Origin: an uncultured Clostridia bacterium
GTDB taxonomy: Bacteria; Bacillota; Clostridia; Christensenellales; CAG-314
Direction: 5' to 3'
Length of the DNA: 64,000 bases
Assembly (NCBI GenBank): GCA_947628135.1
Contig: CANQYT010000011.1
Span: forward strand, 1-64,000
Of the stretch, positions 60,169-64,000 are shown one piece after another; within the stretch, counting starts at the first letter, position 1, and the number at the start of each line of letters is the position of its first letter. Both the position numbers and the translations under genes were made by a program. A model generated the notes under the pieces. The model did no database searches. It was not told the origin of the DNA and saw only the letters and a list, made by a program, of their open reading frames with translations.

Positions 60169-60945
60169 ATGGGAAAAATTATTGCGTTTTCAAATCAAAA
60201 AGGCGGAGTGGGAAAGACCACCACGGCGATAAACCTCGCCGCATACGTTGCTATCGACGGTAAAAAAGTGTTGCTTGTGGACTTCGACCCGCAGGGCAAC
60301 GCCACCAGCGGATACGGTTTTGAAAAGAACACGTTGGACGGTACTGTATACGACGTTCTGATGGGGGATAGTTCCGCCGCGGAAGTCGTTTTGCAAACGG
60401 TTATACCCAATTTGCAATTGATGCCGAGCAACAGCGATCTTGCGGGAGCGGAAGTCGATCTCGTCTCCATACCTGCGCGAGAAAGCGCGTTAAAGCGTGC
60501 ATTATCGCCCATTAAAGGAGATTACGACTACATATTTATCGATTGTCCGCCCAGCCTCGGGCTGCTTACGCTCAACGCTATGGTTGCGTGCGACAGCGTT
60601 ATTATTCCCATTCAAAGCGAATTTTTCGCGTTGGAAGGGGTGACTCAACTGCTGAACACCTTCAAGATAGTCAAACAGCGGCTCAACCCGAAAATCGAAA
60701 TAAACGGCGTAGTACTGACTATGTACGATATGCGCACCACGCTTTCGAAACAGGTGACCGCGGAGATTTACAAATATTTCAGCAACAAAATATACACCGT
60801 TCCCGTGCCGCGCAATATCAAACTTGTGGAATCGCCGAGTTTCGGCGTTCCCGTTGTGTTGCACGCACCGCGTTCCAACGGCGCGCTGGCGTACAGGGAA
60901 CTTGCAAAGCAGTTTTTGGAAAGAGAGGAGAGAAACAATGGCTAA
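60169..60945 (+). CDS. parA: Chromosome partitioning ATPase ParA/Soj
   Basis: MGKIIAFSNQKGGVGKTTTAINLAAYVA, VDFDPQGNATSGYG. Confidence 0.98.
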   Translation: MGKIIAFSNQKGGVGKTTTAINLAAYVAIDGKKVLLVDFDPQGNATSGYGFEKNTLDGTVYDVLMGDSSAAEVVLQTVIPNLQLMPSNSDLAGAEVDLVSIPARESALKRALSPIKGDYDYIFIDCPPSLGLLTLNAMVACDSVIIPIQSEFFALEGVTQLLNTFKIVKQRLNPKIEINGVVLTMYDMRTTLSKQVTAEIYKYFSNKIYTVPVPRNIKLVESPSFGVPVVLHAPRSNGALAYRELAKQFLEREERNNG

Positions 60946-61855
60946 CAAAGGATTGGGAAGGGGATTGGCTTCTTTGATGGGCTCGAATACGATTGAGGAA
61001 TTTGTGCCCCAAACGCCGCACGCAAGCGAACTCCCCGCGACAGAACCTGCCGACAACGTTGTGCGCATCGCGCTTGCCGACATCGACCCGAACTACGAAC
61101 AGCCGCGCAAAAAGTTTGACGAGGCGGCATTGAAAGAACTTGCCGACAGTATCAGACTGCACGGGGTAATTCAGCCCATTGTAGTTACTCCCATCGGAAA
61201 GCGCTTTATGATAATTGCCGGCGAACGTCGTTTCCGCGCAAGCAAAATGGCGGCGCAAAAGGATATTCCCGCAATTATCCGCCACTACACACCACAGCAG
61301 ATAAAGGAAATAAGCCTTATAGAAAACTTGCAGCGCGAGGATCTTTCTCCAATTGAGGCGGCGCGCGCTATCAAGACGTTGATGACGGAATTTAATATGA
61401 CGCAGGAAGTTGCCGCGGACCGTATCGGCAAGAGCAGGTCTGCCGTGGCGAACACGCTGCGCTTGCTTACGTTGAACGACGACGTAATTAATCTGATAGA
61501 ACAAGGCAGGCTTTCCGCCGGACACGCCCGTACGCTTGTGGTCGTACCCAACGATCAGCAGTTCAAATTGGCACTGAAAGGTTGCGACAATCAACTGACC
61601 GTTCGCGAAATGGAAAAAATGGTTCGGGAATTTCTCAACCCAAAAGAGGACAAACCGAAGCCGTCGATACAGGACAGCAAGGAACTTGTCAGTCTGGTCG
61701 CCAATATGCAGCGCGCCTTTGCTACAAAAGTGTCCGCCATCGGCAACGGAAGAAAAGGACGTATTTACATCGACTACTTTACCGCCGACGACCTCGACCG
61801 TATTTGTGCGCTGGTTGAAGAGTGGATGACGGAAAGGTTCAGAAAAGACGATTAA
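60938..61855 (+). CDS. parB: Chromosome partitioning protein ParB/Spo0J
   Basis: NKGLGRGLASLMG, QPRKKFDEAALKELADSIRLHGVIQPIVV, GERRFRASKMA; overlaps parA. Confidence 0.98.
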   Translation: MANKGLGRGLASLMGSNTIEEFVPQTPHASELPATEPADNVVRIALADIDPNYEQPRKKFDEAALKELADSIRLHGVIQPIVVTPIGKRFMIIAGERRFRASKMAAQKDIPAIIRHYTPQQIKEISLIENLQREDLSPIEAARAIKTLMTEFNMTQEVAADRIGKSRSAVANTLRLLTLNDDVINLIEQGRLSAGHARTLVVVPNDQQFKLALKGCDNQLTVREMEKMVREFLNPKEDKPKPSIQDSKELVSLVANMQRAFATKVSAIGNGRKGRIYIDYFTADDLDRICALVEEWMTERFRKDD

Positions 61856-61907
61856 ATTCGTTTCATCTCCCCCGACTTATGTCGGATGTTTATGGAGATT
61901 CTATGAG

Positions 61908-61945
61908 TAAGCGGTTTGGCGGTTAGTTAAACCGCTTTTATGCTT
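61908..61945 (+). terminator. Terminator after parB
   Basis: AAGCGGTTT...AAACCGCTTTT stem-loop. Confidence 0.6.
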
Positions 61946-62144
61946 AAAAAAAGTAGGCGACCTACTTAATGGAAAACCGAATAAAGATTGTGAGCAGTCT
62001 TGCATCAATCGTTTCTCAACAAGCGGGGAGGTCGCTTGAAAACCCACGGTAGTTGACAAAACTGCCCAATTTTTACTATAATAAAAGCGATTATTGCTCG
62101 TCTGTTTTAATCTTTTAAGTTCGAGCGAAACTTTAAGGTGTTTA

Positions 62145-63053
62145 ATGGCTGAATTGCAAAAATCCTATGTGCGGCAACACTATATACCGCAGTTTATATT
62201 GAAAAACTTTTGCCATGATCAACGTAAGGATAAGGTATTTTTCTTTGAGGTCGGCGAGAATGAGTATTCGTCCGAATTTGTATCGAATGTCTTTATGGAA
62301 AAGTGTTTGTATTCAACAGCGGAAAATTCTGTAAAAATTGAGGAAAGTCTGGCAAGATTTGAGGCGGAAATCGCTCCTATTTTCAGAAAACTCAGCCAAG
62401 ATCCCGAAATTTGTTTGACTTTTGCAGAAGATGAGCGCTTGCGGATATTCCTTTCGTTACTGGCTTTTCGCGCGGTAAACACGAGGAATCAATTTGTCAA
62501 TATGTCCGATTTTTCAAAAGCATTATATAGCGGAAGCCCGGACAACACGGGTATGAGAGATTTGTGGCTGAATAATGTTCACCTTTTAAGTCAGCACCGC
62601 ACAATCAAAGAAATTTTAACAGATCCCGCAGTAAGCAGTCCTTTGAAGAATTTTATTAAACAGGAATTTTCTACGTTTTATATGTGTTTATTGGAGAGGC
62701 GCGGCAATGTGGATTTTCACATATCCGACTGCTATCCCGTGGTAATGAACGGTGAGGTTTTATTGCATGGTAAAGTATCTAACTTGCCGATTTACTACTT
62801 CTATCCCATTTCGGATAGCAGAATTATTGTTCTTGTAACAAATTGTATAGAAAATATTCCGAGAAGTGTAGCATATTTAGATTTTGACAAACTGCTTAAA
62901 GGACCGAAGTGCTCACTTGACAGAACTCATTTGATTTTCCGTCCCGCAAGGGTATATTCTTCCGAAGTGGAATGGATTAATGAAATGATTATCAAAAATG
63001 CAACAGTGGGTACAGTTGTTAAATATATAGAAAGGTGCAGTAATCATTTATAA
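62145..63053 (+). CDS. DUF4238 family protein
   Basis: SYVRQHYIPQFILKNFC...FMEKCLYSTAENSVKIEESLARFEAEIAPIFRKL typical DUF4238 N-terminus. Confidence 0.8.
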   Translation: MAELQKSYVRQHYIPQFILKNFCHDQRKDKVFFFEVGENEYSSEFVSNVFMEKCLYSTAENSVKIEESLARFEAEIAPIFRKLSQDPEICLTFAEDERLRIFLSLLAFRAVNTRNQFVNMSDFSKALYSGSPDNTGMRDLWLNNVHLLSQHRTIKEILTDPAVSSPLKNFIKQEFSTFYMCLLERRGNVDFHISDCYPVVMNGEVLLHGKVSNLPIYYFYPISDSRIIVLVTNCIENIPRSVAYLDFDKLLKGPKCSLDRTHLIFRPARVYSSEVEWINEMIIKNATVGTVVKYIERCSNHL

Positions 63054-63290
63054 TGTATAAATCTTGTGGAATTTTTACGTTCGTCACTATTCTTATGTTT
63101 ATAGATCCCCTATGGAAAAAACAAGTAAAAATGTCAACAAGAATGTTAAATAAATTTGAAGCAATATTGATAAACTATATTTTTGAATAGATGATAACAA
63201 ATTTACTGTCTTGTCAGTATTCTGATTTTATTGTTTACCGAAAACACTACCATTGTCGTGAGGTTCTATGAAGGTTTACAATTGAACAAA

Positions 63291-63353
63291 GAAACCTCCT
63301 GGGGTAAAATCAGAATGAGCCCAGCGGCTTACCAAAATACCACAGGAGGTTTC
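63291..63353 (+). promoter_or_regulatory. RBS-sequestering hairpin in tnpA leader
   Basis: GAAACCTCCTG/CAGGAGGTTTC 11-bp stem that buries the AGGAGG next to the tnpA ATG. Confidence 0.75.
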
Positions 63354-63358
63354 GTCAA

Positions 63359-63829
63359 ATGAATGACACAGAAAGTTTAGCACATACGACGTGGAATTGC
63401 AAGTACCATATAGTGTTTGCGCCCAAGTATAGGAGAAAAGTGTTTTATGGAGAAAAGCGTAGAGAGATTGGAGCAATTCTACGTCAGTTGTGCGAATGGA
63501 AAGGAGTAGAAATAATAGAAGCAGAAGTGTGTCCCGATCATGTACACACGTGTGTAAAGATACCCCCCCCCCAAATGAGTGTTTCGGGATTTATGGGATT
63601 TTTGAAAGGCAAAAGCAGCGTAATAATATACCAAAAATTCGGAAATCTCAAATTTAAGTACAGAAACAGAGAGTTTTGGTGTAGAGGGTATTATGTCGAC
63701 ACAGTCGGCAAGAATACGAAAAAGATAAAAGAATACATAGCGAACCAACTTAGCGAGGACAAGCGAATGGAGCAAATGACAATATATGAGATAAACGACC
63801 CGTTTGCGAAAGACAAACTGGTTCACTAA
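63359..63829 (+). CDS. tnpA: IS200/IS605 Y1 transposase TnpA
   Basis: NCKYHIVFAPKYRRKVFYGEKR, CPDHVHTCVKIPP (HUH-type), FMGFLKGKSS, YYVDTVGKNTKKIKEYIANQ. Confidence 0.95.
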   Translation: MNDTESLAHTTWNCKYHIVFAPKYRRKVFYGEKRREIGAILRQLCEWKGVEIIEAEVCPDHVHTCVKIPPPQMSVSGFMGFLKGKSSVIIYQKFGNLKFKYRNREFWCRGYYVDTVGKNTKKIKEYIANQLSEDKRMEQMTIYEINDPFAKDKLVH

Positions 63830-64000
63830 CGCGCGACAGCCGCCAGGCTCACAAAAACACGTTCAGCCGAGCGAAGCGAATACCACGATGTATTTCGTGT
63901 GGCTACAACAGATGGTTTTACCCTCTTTTGTAAAACCACCGGCTTTGTCGGTGGATATTTCTTATTAAACCAATTTCACAAAAGTCTGCTACGAAGATAG

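Larger units (their letters stand above)
63240..63970 (+). mobile_element. IS200/IS605-family element (tnpA only; approximate ends)
   Basis: Contains TnpA, a left hairpin covering the RBS and right-side subterminal hairpins (GGTTTTAC/GTAAAACC, CCACCG/CGGTGG). Confidence 0.75.

Noticed and set aside
61952-62045. AAGTAGG-cga-CCTACTT and nearby GCGACCT/AGGTCGC as the end of another mobile element
   Set aside because: Short stems without a paired end or transposase linkage; insufficient evidence.

Overview
A 64 kb chromosomal window from a Gram-positive, probably spore-forming Clostridia-like bacterium (gerAA/AB/AC operon, GrdA-like housekeeping set, RNase P/YidC/Jag/ParAB cluster). It spans the region around the replication origin. 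Core genes recognised: rpmE (tandemly duplicated tail), phosphosugar mutase, M18 aminopeptidase, lepB, rlmH, walJ-like MBL, ychF, uppP, degV, gltX, radC-like, mscL, dnaA, rubrerythrin, rpmH-rnpA-yidD-yidC-jag, deoD, dnaN, rsmG-mnmG-mnmE, parA-parB. Accessory content: several ABC transporters, a very large BspA-like LRR lipoprotein, an SDR/EFR1-ferredoxin pair, a truncated GLUG-repeat protein, a DUF4238 protein and an IS200/IS605 TnpA element. Most notable: (i) a compact leader upstream of the BspA-like gene with promoter, large hairpin, possible pseudoknot and intrinsic terminator, which looks like an attenuator or riboswitch; (ii) a G12 tract inside a promoter spacer, consistent with phase variation; (iii) a tRNA-Pro gene flanked on both sides by short structured insertions, each bounded by a copy of the tRNA end; (iv) microhomology scars at rpmE and at a rubrerythrin/GLUG junction; (v) dnaA and dnaN about 12 kb apart and divergent; (vi) diverged tandem repeats between mnmE and parA. 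All calls were made by reading the sequence; no database search was run.
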